A stretch of DNA of 64,000 nucleotides from assembly GCA_030427705.1 (NCBI GenBank), contig JAUIBR010000012.1, positions 62,001 through 126,000 on the forward strand, written 5' to 3'. Positions 43,224-52,255 of the stretch are shown here, one piece after another (position 1 is the first letter of the stretch; each line of letters starts with the position of its first letter). The notes under the pieces are model-generated. The model saw only the letters and a list, made by a program, of their open reading frames with translations, ran no database searches and was not told where the DNA came from. Source of the DNA: a bacterium. Lineage in GTDB: Bacteria > Myxococcota_A > Bradymonadia > Bradymonadales > Bradymonadaceae. The position numbers were made by a program, and so were the translations under genes.

Positions 43224-43853
43224 CTACGTGATGTAGTTTCGGAGCCGCTCGACGATGACATCGAGGGCGATGCGGTTGTTTCCGCCTTCCGGGATGATGA
43301 GGTCTGCCCATCGCTTGGAGGGTTCGACGAACTCCAGATGCATCGGTCGCACGGTCTGATAATACTGGCGCCGAATGCTCTCGAAATCGCATCCGCGATG
43401 CTCAATATCGCGACGGATACGGCGCAGAACCCGAATGTCCGCGTCCGTATCAACGAATAGCTTGATATCGAACACTTCCCGAAGCTCAGGCAATGCAAAC
43501 AGCAAGATTCCTTCGACGATTATCACCGGTTGCGGCGTGATCGTCTCGGTCTCTTCACTTCGCGAATGAAGCGCAAAGTCGTACTGCGGAGCCTCGATGG
43601 TCTCACGCCGCTTCAAAGCCTCGAGGTGCTGCACCAACAACGCGTTGTCGAGCGAGTTCGGATGGTCGTAGTTCACAACCGCGCGTTCATCCGCCGTCAT
43701 CCCACTCTGGTCGCGGTAGTACCAGTCGTGTTGAATCAGCGCGGCGCCTTGTCCGATGCTCTCGATGACGCGCCTGGCAACGGTGGTCTTTCCAGATCCA
43801 GTGCCTCCAGCGATTCCGACGATGACAGGTGGGTTTTTCGGGGTATTCGACAT
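43224..43853 (-). CDS. udk: uridine kinase
   Basis: 209 residues. Phosphorylates uridine and cytidine in pyrimidine salvage. P-loop GGTGSGKTT, the DWYYRD and YDHPNSLD segments, VEGILLFALPELREVFDIKLFVD and the RRIRRDIEHRG lid are all present. Full length. Confidence 0.96.
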   Translation of the reverse strand: MSNTPKNPPVIVGIAGGTGSGKTTVARRVIESIGQGAALIQHDWYYRDQSGMTADERAVVNYDHPNSLDNALLVQHLEALKRRETIEAPQYDFALHSRSEETETITPQPVIIVEGILLFALPELREVFDIKLFVDTDADIRVLRRIRRDIEHRGCDFESIRRQYYQTVRPMHLEFVEPSKRWADLIIPEGGNNRIALDVIVERLRNYIT

Positions 43854-43921
43854 GGGGACGGAACTTGCCGAAACGCCTTGGGGGTGTCAAGACTCGACGC
43901 CAGAATTGCCAAGAGGCCACC

Positions 43922-45094
43922 ATGAAACTCTCGATCGAAGCCGCACGAAAACACTGGGCAGCCGCGCAGGGACTCGACGGGTCCAACAACGAGTCTTTTG
44001 ACGGCACGGTCGCAAGACACGGCTGGATTCGCACGCTTGGCGGTGCCGAAGCCTACCTCGCCTTGCTTGCCCGGAATCGGTCCACGTCCGTCAACAACGT
44101 GCATGCCCTCACCGAACAGCTCAGTCTTCGCGTCGTCCCTTCGGTACGTGGCTGCATCTACATGGTCCCTGCGCGGGATGCGTGGCTCTCGATCAGTTTG
44201 GCCGACCAGCTCTCTAGCAAACGAAATCTGCGCGACCAGGAAAAGGCTGGGATCAAAGATGGCGAGTTGGATGGCGTTGGGGAGGCGGTCCTTGAGGTAC
44301 TTGCGGACGGAGCGCTCACCACGCATCAGGTCAAAAAAGCACTGCCTGACGGGGTGGTGCGAAGCCTGGGCGATGCTGGAAAGAAGGTCGGGCTGAGCTC
44401 CACGCTCCCCCCTGCCCTGCGCAATCTGGAGTTTTCTGGCGCGATCATCCGAAGGTTGGTGGACAACCGCCTCGATCATGAAAAGTACGAATGGCAGCTA
44501 AACACCTCGGCAAAAGACGAGGACTACAGCGATCCGGCCAAGGTCCACCGTGAGATGGCGCTCAAGTACTTCAGCTGGTTTGGGCCGGCGACGCGTCAGG
44601 AGTTTGCCGCATGGACCGGGCTAAATCAGACCGAAGCCAAAAAGGCGATCGCCGCAGCAGGACTCGTCGAAGTTGAGGTTGATGGGCTAGGCGAATGTTA
44701 CATGACCGAACAGGCGATCGAACGCGAACTGACAGATTCAGTCGCCTTTCTTCCATGCATGGACGGAATGTTGGCCTCGCGCGAGTCCGCTTATTACCTG
44801 GTCGATCCAGAGTTTCACGGCAAGCCCGTTGGCCAGTTCGGCCGCCCTCCGCTCACGACACTTGGTGAGGTGAAGGTTCCGATGGACCGCACCATTCTGG
44901 TCAACGGTGAGGTGGTTGGCCTCTGGGCGTGGGACCCTGACGAAGAGACAGTCGTCTCAAACGTGTTCAAGGGCGCGCACAAGCCTCCCGCAGCCATCGA
45001 AAAGCTCTTGAAAGAGCTCGGGCATGGAAAGGCATTCAGCTTGGATAAAGACGAGAAGCTGCGCAAGCGGGTCGCCCGCGTCAAAGCTGGTTAG
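43922..45094 (+). CDS. winged-helix DNA-binding (HTH_42/AlkZ-like) protein
   Basis: 390 residues. Matches the winged-helix DNA-binding-domain family that includes the DNA glycosylase AlkZ (YcaQ), seen in the N-terminal helical part, the KYFSWFGPATRQEFAAWTGL winged helix and the C-terminal EVVGLWAWDPD. ATG 43922 has AAGAGG upstream; the ATG at 43829 would overlap udk and is rejected. Role in interstrand-crosslink repair is inferred from the family only. Its stop interlocks with the lipoprotein gene's stop. Confidence 0.88.
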   Translation: MKLSIEAARKHWAAAQGLDGSNNESFDGTVARHGWIRTLGGAEAYLALLARNRSTSVNNVHALTEQLSLRVVPSVRGCIYMVPARDAWLSISLADQLSSKRNLRDQEKAGIKDGELDGVGEAVLEVLADGALTTHQVKKALPDGVVRSLGDAGKKVGLSSTLPPALRNLEFSGAIIRRLVDNRLDHEKYEWQLNTSAKDEDYSDPAKVHREMALKYFSWFGPATRQEFAAWTGLNQTEAKKAIAAAGLVEVEVDGLGECYMTEQAIERELTDSVAFLPCMDGMLASRESAYYLVDPEFHGKPVGQFGRPPLTTLGEVKVPMDRTILVNGEVVGLWAWDPDEETVVSNVFKGAHKPPAAIEKLLKELGHGKAFSLDKDEKLRKRVARVKAG

Positions 45095-46185
45095 TCGGCT
45101 GGTTCCGTGATCGTCGCACCGATCGTCAGACTGGAGATGCAATAGGTATCTCCGTCTTCCACTTCGACCCAGGTCGAGGTCTCGGTATCAAACTCATGTT
45201 CGGTGTACCGGACATCCGTCAGTAGCGCGGCAAACTCGTCACCGATAAACCCCTGTCGATTGATGTCGATATTGCCGGTCCGCACCACGAAGGTCTTCTC
45301 GCAGGTGCCTGCAGTGCAGTTAACTCCGACACGTGCACACGAGTCACATAGTGGACCCGCGACGAAATCCGTTGTACCCATCTGGCTCTCTAGCTCACCT
45401 TCCAGATCGAACGTGATGACAGTCGTTGGGTCAGTCTCCGAGGTTCGACCTTCATAGCGAAGTTCGAACAAGTCCCCCTCACCGGGCTGCATGACCGCTT
45501 GCTCGGCAACCAACACCGGTTGGGGTTGATTTGGATCGCATTCGACAGGAGCGTTGACCTCGGCAGGCACATCAAACGTGGTCTCTTCCATGCACCAAGT
45601 CTGCCCATCTTCAACCGGGGTCGAAACGTCGTTATCGTCGACAACGACTTCAACGAACCTGGCATCGGATAACGTTCCAGTCAGCCTATCATCGACGGTA
45701 TCGATGGATATCGCGCCCGAGACCGCCAGGAAATCTCGGGTGCAATCGAAATCAACGCACTCTGCAGAGACGGTGACGCAGATGCTGCAGTTGGCATAGT
45801 TCTGCTCGGAAATCATGTAGGTGCCTGGCCCGAAGTTCCGCCCCACTGTTCCCAAGAAGTAGAACAACATGACGTCCGTTGGGTCTTCACCGGCACGCAT
45901 TTCCGCGTGGACACCGACGTTCGGGTAAATCTCAGCCATTCCACTGGCGACACTGAACCCGTTTCGGTCACAAACCTCGGCGTTGTTCGCGTTGTTCGCG
46001 TTGTTCGAATTGTTGAGATTGTTGACGTTGTTCGAGTTGTTGGCGTTGTTGCCGTTATTCGAATTGTTGACGTTGTTGACGTTATTGCCGTTGTTCGCCG
46101 CATCTTTGTCCGAGTCATCAGACCCGCACCCAACCAACACCAACAATCCCACAACAACCAAAAACCGAACGGCCCAACTATTCAT
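45091..46185 (-). CDS. Asn-linker lipoprotein with two internal repeats, copy 2
   Basis: 364 residues. ATG 46185 gives MNSWAVRFLVVVGLLVLVGC. An Asn-rich stalk (about 30-70) is followed by two homologous units of about 150 residues; each has FGPGTYMI-like or PLCDSC starts, a paired-Cys ladder, and a D(G)xxYC/WCxxxLTI ending (QTWCMEETTF; DTYCISSLTI). Paralogous to the next gene upstream at 46245-47369. Function unknown; likely a surface adhesin or receptor. Confidence 0.83.
   Translation of the reverse strand: MNSWAVRFLVVVGLLVLVGCGSDDSDKDAANNGNNVNNVNNSNNGNNANNSNNVNNLNNSNNANNANNAEVCDRNGFSVASGMAEIYPNVGVHAEMRAGEDPTDVMLFYFLGTVGRNFGPGTYMISEQNYANCSICVTVSAECVDFDCTRDFLAVSGAISIDTVDDRLTGTLSDARFVEVVVDDNDVSTPVEDGQTWCMEETTFDVPAEVNAPVECDPNQPQPVLVAEQAVMQPGEGDLFELRYEGRTSETDPTTVITFDLEGELESQMGTTDFVAGPLCDSCARVGVNCTAGTCEKTFVVRTGNIDINRQGFIGDEFAALLTDVRYTEHEFDTETSTWVEVEDGDTYCISSLTIGATITEPAD
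45980..46097 (-). repeat. Asn-codon degenerate minisatellite
   Basis: GTTGTTCGC/GTTGTTGAC units (plus strand) encode the Asn stalk of the lipoprotein at 45091-46185. Confidence 0.75.
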
Positions 46186-46187
46186 CT

Positions 46188-46244
46188 TCAACAACCAAAA
46201 GACCAAAGACCAACAACCAACAACCAACGACCAAAAACCAAAGA
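46188..46244 (-). repeat. 7-bp tandem repeat between paralogous lipoproteins
   Basis: On the minus strand the spacer directly after the TAG of the 46245 gene is seven units ending in TTGG: TCTTTGG, TTTTTGG, TCGTTGG, TTGTTGG twice, TCTTTGG, TCTTTTGG. The whole gap between the two genes is repeat apart from a few bases before the next ATG. It also carries the ribosome-binding region of the 46185 gene, which has no clear SD sequence. Confidence 0.75.
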
Positions 46245-47369
46245 CTAGTTACCCGGCGCCTCAAGCGTCGCGCTAATCGTCAGGTCCGTAATGCAGTACG
46301 AATCACCGTTTTCGACTGGCGTTGATTGCGCAGTATCGAAGTCGATGTCGTGCTCGTACAACTCGACATTCTGCAGGCGGGCGGTGAACGTATCACCGAC
46401 CATGCCTGACGACGTGATTTCAATCGTTCCGCCGACGGCGAGGAACGTCTTCTCGCAGCTATCGACCGTGCAATTGAGGTCGACCAAGACGCAGTTTCCA
46501 CAGTCTTCGTACGAAGCATATTCGATGGTCGCGGTGCCTGGCGTGACATTGCCGCCGAATGCGCTCAACAGCTCGACGCGAATCGAATCGAATGGGTCAG
46601 TTGCCGAGGTCTTGCCCTGGTAGAGGAAGGTCTCGTCGCCTTCGCTTTCGGTGTAGAGCACGGACTGCTCAACAACCGTAGGCTGAGTTTGCTGCGGGTC
46701 ACATGTAACCGTTGGGACCGTGTCGCCTTCGATTGGCATGTCGAACTCATACGAATCGATGCACCACTGTGCTCCGTTCGCAACTGGCGTTGAAACATAC
46801 GTATCGAGGTCGATGGTGACCTCTTGGAACTTCGCGTTCGTGAGCGACCCAACGACCGCTTCACCTGCCGTGAATGAGTCGATGGTGACCATGCCTTCCG
46901 TCGCCAAGAATTCACGCGAGCAGTTGAACTCTTCATCACAGTTGCTGAACGCAAGCACGCAGAACTCACACGTTTCGTAGTTCTCGTCTGTGATCATGTA
47001 CGTGCCGGGACCAAACGAATCAGCGCTGTCGCCGTAGAATTCGACGGACACCAGGTCCGACGGGAAGTCATCTTGGGCATAGCCGGTCAGGAAAATTCCG
47101 AGGTCCGTCTCGATGACCGCTTCCTCAAACACAGCCGTGAAGCCATCGATATCGCACATGCCGGTGACGTTATTGATGTTGTTTGCGTTGTTTGAGTTGT
47201 TCGAATTGTTGACGTTATTGACGTTATTCGCGTTGTTAACGTTGTTCGCATTGTTGACGTTGTTTGCGTTGTTAACGTTGTTGGTGTTCGCGTTGTTGTT
47301 CTTGTCGTCGTCGCTTCCACAAGCAGCGACAAAGAGAATCAGTCCTACAGCCAGAAATTTGCGCATCAT
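46245..47369 (-). CDS. Asn-linker lipoprotein with two internal repeats, copy 1
   Basis: 374 residues. ATG 47369 is chosen for GGATAAG just upstream; neighbouring in-frame ATGs at 47366 and 47378 would give nearly the same signal (MMRKFLAVGLILFVAAC). An Asn-rich stalk (about 25-70) and two homologous units of about 150 residues follow, each with paired Cys (YETCEFCVLAFSNCDEEFNC and YEDCGNCVLVDLNCTVDSC) and a C-terminal YC/WC strand. Paralogue of 45091-46185. A GGTGCC/GGCACC hairpin (47386-47400) sits just upstream. Confidence 0.83.
   Translation of the reverse strand: MMRKFLAVGLILFVAACGSDDDKNNNANTNNVNNANNVNNANNVNNANNVNNVNNSNNSNNANNINNVTGMCDIDGFTAVFEEAVIETDLGIFLTGYAQDDFPSDLVSVEFYGDSADSFGPGTYMITDENYETCEFCVLAFSNCDEEFNCSREFLATEGMVTIDSFTAGEAVVGSLTNAKFQEVTIDLDTYVSTPVANGAQWCIDSYEFDMPIEGDTVPTVTCDPQQTQPTVVEQSVLYTESEGDETFLYQGKTSATDPFDSIRVELLSAFGGNVTPGTATIEYASYEDCGNCVLVDLNCTVDSCEKTFLAVGGTIEITSSGMVGDTFTARLQNVELYEHDIDFDTAQSTPVENGDSYCITDLTISATLEAPGN
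47168..47303 (-). repeat. Asn-codon degenerate minisatellite
   Basis: GTTGTTTGC/GTTGTTAAC units (plus strand) encode the Asn stalk of the lipoprotein at 46245-47369. Confidence 0.75.
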
Positions 47370-47543
47370 CTTATCCATGGTTGGTGGTGCCATCGGCACC
47401 AAAATTTTGTCTAAAAAGCGGCGCAACTTTGGCACCGTCGTCGGTTTCGATCAAGTCAGTCTGGCGATCGCATTCAACTTGGGATAAGACGACCTCCCTT
47501 GGCGGCACCCTAAAATCCGCCACGGACGCATGGAAGAATTGAG

Positions 47544-49073
47544 ATGACCGAAGAAACGCAACAAACCGAATCGCCCGAAGTCACTGAAGAAGCTGCGCCA
47601 GAAGCAGCTGAAGCCGCGACCGCACCAGAAGCTGAAGAAACAGCTGCGCCTGCACAACCAGAAGCGGACGCCGAAGCCACGGAAGAAGCCGCCGAAGCGG
47701 TTGAAGCTGCTGGGTCAGACGATGACGATGACGAAGATGATGACGACGTGCGGCCGGCTCAGAAGAAGTCGAAGGGCCGCCGCGACGCCAAGAACGACCC
47801 GAAGGTTAAGATCGCCACGGAATTGAAGCGATTGACAGACCTCGCGACCAAATACCCAGAGATTGGGCCGGTTGTGGCTGAGGTTGCGTTCAAGACGGGC
47901 TACCGCGACCTAGGTGACCGAATCCTGCGCCTCGGGCTCGATGACGACGATCACGGTGTTGAATACTACTTCATCGTCGCCAATATGGCGCGACGTGACG
48001 GCGATCCATCCGATGCGATTCAGGCCGTCCAAGATGCTCTGAACAAGTTCACGGACAACACGATCCAGAAGACGCAGACCGAGGCTGACCGCCTCCTGCA
48101 CCTTGTTCGTATCGGCTTTGCTGCGCTCCTGTTTGACCTGGAAGACCTCAAGGCTCGCCCAGACTTCGTGCAGGCTGTCCGCGACCAACTTCCAAAGCTC
48201 GAGTCATTCTACAAGGAAGACCCGTTCTATCACTCGCTGTTGGCCCAAGCCGCTTGGTTTACTTCGAAAGAAGAGAGCGAGCAGATTTGGGACCAAGCTG
48301 CTGGCATGGACGAATCCGAAGCGACCTGGAACGCACGCGGAACCTGGTACAAAGAGGCCGAGAAAGACGCATCGCGTGCAGAAGGCGCATACCGCGAAGG
48401 TCTCAAGGTCGTCCCGGAAAGCTCATTGCTCTTGCACAACCTTGCGCAGATTCTCCTCGACCGCGCCGAAGAAGCGACCGACGAGGCAAAAGAACAAGCC
48501 CAAGCTTGGGTCAAGGAAGCCGACGCCCTGCTCCGCCGTGCAACCCGCACGGTGACTCGACGCGGCCTTCGACGCCATATCCACTCGACCATCGACCGCA
48601 TGAAGCAATTGCGTGGTCAGTCTGGAAAGCCAGACGCTGAGCCTCCAAAAGAAGGCGATATTGTTCGCGGACGTGTCCGTTCCATCACGCACTACGGCGC
48701 GTTTCTTTCGATCGGTGGTGGCCACTCAGGCCTGCTGCATAAATCGGAAATCGCGCACGAGCGCGTCGATGACCCCAACCGCTTCCTCAAAGTCGGCGAC
48801 ACGCTTGAAGTCAAAGTTATCGAGGTCAAAGACCGCGATGATGGTGAAGGCCTGCGCATCGGATTCTCGCGCAAAGCGGTTCTGCCCAAGCCCGAGAAGT
48901 CGAAGAACGACAACCAGAATCGTCGTGGTGGTGGCGGAAACAAAGGGAAAGGTCGCGGTAACAACAACAACCGCAACCAGAACCAAAACCGTCGCAAGAA
49001 GAACGACGAAAGCCTGGCTACCCTTGGCGAAATGCTACTCGCGAAGCTGCAGGACAAGGAAGACAACAAGTGA
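47544..49073 (+). CDS. S1 RNA-binding domain protein with acidic N-terminus and TPR-like core
   Basis: 509 residues. Residues 1-70 are Ala/Glu/Pro-rich, ending in an almost unbroken acidic run (SDDDDDEDDDDV). A helical TPR-like core (about 90-355) contains ATWNARGTWYKEAEKD, which sits before AEGAYREGLKVVP. An S1 OB-fold follows (about 370-445: EGDIVRGRVRSITHYGAFLSI; SGLLHKSEIAHE; VGDTLEVKVIEVKDRD), then a Gly/Asn/Arg/Lys-rich tail. Likely RNA-binding; the acidic and basic ends suggest a disordered, condensate-prone protein. Not the ribosomal S1, which has several S1 domains. Overlaps the hotdog gene by 4 bp. Confidence 0.83.
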   Translation: MTEETQQTESPEVTEEAAPEAAEAATAPEAEETAAPAQPEADAEATEEAAEAVEAAGSDDDDDEDDDDVRPAQKKSKGRRDAKNDPKVKIATELKRLTDLATKYPEIGPVVAEVAFKTGYRDLGDRILRLGLDDDDHGVEYYFIVANMARRDGDPSDAIQAVQDALNKFTDNTIQKTQTEADRLLHLVRIGFAALLFDLEDLKARPDFVQAVRDQLPKLESFYKEDPFYHSLLAQAAWFTSKEESEQIWDQAAGMDESEATWNARGTWYKEAEKDASRAEGAYREGLKVVPESSLLLHNLAQILLDRAEEATDEAKEQAQAWVKEADALLRRATRTVTRRGLRRHIHSTIDRMKQLRGQSGKPDAEPPKEGDIVRGRVRSITHYGAFLSIGGGHSGLLHKSEIAHERVDDPNRFLKVGDTLEVKVIEVKDRDDGEGLRIGFSRKAVLPKPEKSKNDNQNRRGGGGNKGKGRGNNNNRNQNQNRRKKNDESLATLGEMLLAKLQDKEDNK

Positions 49074-49453
49074 AGCCGAACACGCACTTGATGGCTAACC
49101 CCGACCTTTGCGGCGAGGTGGTTGAGCTCGGCGAGAATGCCGCGAAAGTGCGGCTTACGCTGACCGAGCCAATGCGTGTTGACGAACAAGGCCTGGTTCA
49201 CGGCAGTTTCGTTTTTGGCCTCGCTGACTACGCAGCCATGCTGGCGGTTAACGATCCCTATGTTGTGCTGGGCGCGGCGGATTGCCGCTTTCTGGCACCA
49301 ACCAAGGTCGGCGACGAAGTGTTCGCGACGGCGAAGATTGTTGAAGAGAAAGGCAAGAAGCGCGTCGTCGAAGCGTCTGCGTCGGTCGGCGACAAAGAAG
49401 TCTTCACCGCCACCTTCACCACCTTCGTCTTGGAATCACACGTCCTTAGTTGA
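49070..49453 (+). CDS. hotdog-fold thioesterase-like protein
   Basis: 127 residues, GTG start overlapping the S1-gene stop. Hotdog features: GLVHGSFVFGLADYAAMLA (the helix-containing motif) and YVVLGAADCRFLAPTKVGDEVFATAKIV. PaaI/FapR-type size; no helix-turn-helix. May hydrolyse acyl-CoA or act as a binder. Stop overlaps the convergent lipase gene. Confidence 0.78.
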   Translation: MKPNTHLMANPDLCGEVVELGENAAKVRLTLTEPMRVDEQGLVHGSFVFGLADYAAMLAVNDPYVVLGAADCRFLAPTKVGDEVFATAKIVEEKGKKRVVEASASVGDKEVFTATFTTFVLESHVLS

Positions 49454-51383
49454 TTTCAGGAACCGGCAGCACACACGGTCCCTGACACGTGTGCTCAACC
49501 ACACCATCTAGGCGGAAAAACAGATTCATCTGCTCCCGGGCTTGGCTTGTGCGCCGTACAGCTTCGTGCACGTCATTTGGCCCTGATACCAACTGCCAGA
49601 GGTCCGCAAACGTCGGCTCAATGCCGAAGTCGTAGTAAACCAAGGCGCTATCTGCCGGTGAATTGGTTCGCGCAATCTCTTCGACGTCCTTGGGTGTCGG
49701 TTCCATCAGTGGAATCCCCAGGGAACGGGCGTGAATCTCCGCCGAGAGATTCGGCACGCTCGCATCACCCACGCCAATCTGCATCAGAATCTTATGTGGG
49801 TCGTCTAGCGGCCGTTTAGCTACTAAGTGTGCGTATGAGATAGGGTCGATTGGGTCCAATGCTGCCGAGCCAACGACCTGAAACTTCAACAGGTTGATTC
49901 GGTCCAAATTCACCGATAGCAACACATCGAAAAGGTTGAATGGATGGGCTCGAGTCATCATGAAGCCAAACGATGAGCCCCCCACGTTCAATGCGCCCCG
50001 CTCAATCGTGTTCAACGCCATCAAGGTCCCACCCAGGATATGCCCCTGGCTGATGCCCAGGAAGTACACTTCGTCCCCAAGCGCAGGCGTGTCGCCGATT
50101 TGGGCGACCATCAGCTCGGGCAATCGCGTGCGAAGAAGGTGCGTGAACACTATCTGATTGATCATCGCTTGATGAACGCGCGGCGCAAAGCCCAACGCAT
50201 CACCAGGGGATTCGCCCATCTTAACAGCCAACTCAACCCGGTCGGGTGCGCTCATCCCCACCCAATCTGTGCAGGCCATGACCACACCGACCTCTTCGGC
50301 GAAACTGATCTGGACGGGAGAAATGATCTCGTCGCAACTACCAAAGAAGCCGTGTCCAAACTGCACGATTCGCGCATTACCGCCCGCCGCAACGACGGTT
50401 CGCGGAATGTTGATTCGGAACGGAACTGGGTAGGTACCGGAAGAGACGACCTGACCATCCGGATTTCGGGAGACTCGTGTCCATGGCGCATTCGACGCCT
50501 GGATATTGGGAGCCTCAAAGGTGCCCTCGATCACGAAGTCGTAGCCAGCCTCGGGGTCGCTCACGACCTGAACGCCACCGATCGCGAACGCACCTTGGTC
50601 CACATACTCTTGCGCAAGCTCACGTGCCTGCAACATGGTCCCAATCAGGTTCTCTTCGGTCCGCGTCGTAAAATCCCATGCAAGCTGCAGATTGGCGACG
50701 TCGACACCGGCATCTGACAACGGCGGCAGAACGTCTTCGCGCAAACTAGCCACATAGTCAGACAGATAATCCGTGACCACGGCATCATCCCGGATGGCCG
50801 CAAAAATCTCCGTTGGTTCGTGCGTTTCACCTGCAGCGCTCTTCAGTCCTTGAAGCGCCACGATGTAACGACGATGGTCCTCAAGCCGGTACAAAGGCCG
50901 CAGTGCGACAAGCTGCACTTCCGGGTCGTCACTTTCGTAGACCTCGGCGATGTGCGGGACAAACTCTCCCGTTTCGGAGTCCAAAAGCAAGGTTGCGGAG
51001 CCAGGGTCCGTGGATTGCGTCACCGTCGGCAAGCCGTCTGGGGAAACACCACCCGTGAACCGAGCAACGATGGAAGGATGCGGCCCAAACCCGTCCGCGG
51101 GGTCCATATTGGAATCTCGGAGCGCCTCACCGTCCTTTGTCTTCGGCAATGCGGCATCGGGGATATTGACGACGAAACCTGAGGGCATCTCTTCGTCAGG
51201 TTTCAGAAACACATCCGATGGATACGGCAGTAAGCAATCATGCTCATACGCCAGGGGGTTACACGAAAGTGGTACATCCTCACCGGCAACTTCGCTGTTG
51301 TTGGTGTCGTTGTCGCTGGACTCACCGTCGTCTGAACACGCTGCGACCAGCAACAAACTCAATACCAATGCCGTGTTTTTCAT
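49446..51383 (-). CDS. lipase-like lipoprotein (bacterial virulence-factor lipase type)
   Basis: 645 residues, signal MKNTALVLSLLLVAAC with an Asp/Asn-rich linker. N-terminal region (YPSDVF; ADGFGPHPSIVARF; VALRPLYRLEDHRRYIVAL) resembles the bacterial virulence-factor lipase N-terminal domain found in Pla-1/cef and VolA-like extracellular lipases. The catalytic part shows VQFGHGFFGS and a GISQG nucleophile elbow. Likely exported and membrane-anchored, feeding fatty acids to the downstream-acting acyl-CoA genes in the same operon. Stop overlaps the hotdog gene by 8 bp. Confidence 0.8.
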   Translation of the reverse strand: MKNTALVLSLLLVAACSDDGESSDNDTNNSEVAGEDVPLSCNPLAYEHDCLLPYPSDVFLKPDEEMPSGFVVNIPDAALPKTKDGEALRDSNMDPADGFGPHPSIVARFTGGVSPDGLPTVTQSTDPGSATLLLDSETGEFVPHIAEVYESDDPEVQLVALRPLYRLEDHRRYIVALQGLKSAAGETHEPTEIFAAIRDDAVVTDYLSDYVASLREDVLPPLSDAGVDVANLQLAWDFTTRTEENLIGTMLQARELAQEYVDQGAFAIGGVQVVSDPEAGYDFVIEGTFEAPNIQASNAPWTRVSRNPDGQVVSSGTYPVPFRINIPRTVVAAGGNARIVQFGHGFFGSCDEIISPVQISFAEEVGVVMACTDWVGMSAPDRVELAVKMGESPGDALGFAPRVHQAMINQIVFTHLLRTRLPELMVAQIGDTPALGDEVYFLGISQGHILGGTLMALNTIERGALNVGGSSFGFMMTRAHPFNLFDVLLSVNLDRINLLKFQVVGSAALDPIDPISYAHLVAKRPLDDPHKILMQIGVGDASVPNLSAEIHARSLGIPLMEPTPKDVEEIARTNSPADSALVYYDFGIEPTFADLWQLVSGPNDVHEAVRRTSQAREQMNLFFRLDGVVEHTCQGPCVLPVPEIN

Positions 51384-52252
51384 GGTGACCCCATTTTCCT
51401 CTGGCGAATCAGCCCTTCCTGACTGACGGACGCGACCAACCGCCCTTGCGCATCAAATACGCGACCGCGGACCAATCCACGTGCACCCGAAGCGCTCTCG
51501 CTGTCCATAGTGTAGAGCAACCACTCGTCGACCCGAAATGGTCTGTGGAACCACATCGCGTGGTCCAAGCTTGCGACCTGCATCCCGGGTGAAAGCCACG
51601 ACACGGCATGGGGAAGCAGCGCAGTCGTCAAGAGACTGAAATCCGAGGCATAGGCCAGCAGATACCGATGCAGCGCGGGTTCGTCGCCGAGCACATCGTT
51701 GGCTTTGAACCAGAGATGGCGCTTAGGCGCTTGCGCTGCCGGATTGAAGAAATCGACAGGATTTACAGGTCGCGATTCGAATGGGCGATCGGCTGTCGCG
51801 ATAGCACGAACGCTTCGTGGGAGTTGGTCAGCGATGCCTTTGACCCGGTCCAATTCCGACGGAATCCCGTCCGGACCTGGCACGTCGGGCATTTCGTCGT
51901 AGTGGTCAAATCCTTCTTCCTCGACCTGAAACGACGCAGCCATATTGAAAATCGCTTTCCCGTTTTGAATCGCGACGACACGGCGCGTGGTGAACGACCC
52001 ACCGTCGCGGATGCGGTCCACGTCGTAGACAATCGGCTTGTCGACCGCACCAGGACGCAGAAAGTAGCCGTGCAGCGAGTGTACATGCCGGTCTGTGGGC
52101 ACGGTCTGCACCGCGGCAGAAAGCGCCTGGCCCAGCACCTGTCCGCCAAAGACGGTGCCCCAGCCTAGGTCTTGGCTCTGGCCCCGGAATAGGTTCTCTT
52201 CAATCTTCTCGAGCGCGAGCTGCGCCACCAATTCATCTAGTACTTTCGACAT
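51380..52252 (-). CDS. tesB: acyl-CoA thioesterase II
   Basis: 290 residues. Cleaves acyl-CoA to fatty acid and CoA; double-hotdog fold. FRGQSQDLGWGTVFGGQVLGQAL, HSLHGYFLRPG, LDHAMWFHRPFRVDEWLLY and SASGARGLVRGRVFD are the family patterns. Overlaps the lipase-like gene by 4 bp and lies 3 bp after the acyl-CoA dehydrogenase gene. Confidence 0.95.
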   Translation of the reverse strand: MSKVLDELVAQLALEKIEENLFRGQSQDLGWGTVFGGQVLGQALSAAVQTVPTDRHVHSLHGYFLRPGAVDKPIVYDVDRIRDGGSFTTRRVVAIQNGKAIFNMAASFQVEEEGFDHYDEMPDVPGPDGIPSELDRVKGIADQLPRSVRAIATADRPFESRPVNPVDFFNPAAQAPKRHLWFKANDVLGDEPALHRYLLAYASDFSLLTTALLPHAVSWLSPGMQVASLDHAMWFHRPFRVDEWLLYTMDSESASGARGLVRGRVFDAQGRLVASVSQEGLIRQRKMGSP

Positions 52253-52255
52253 GGC

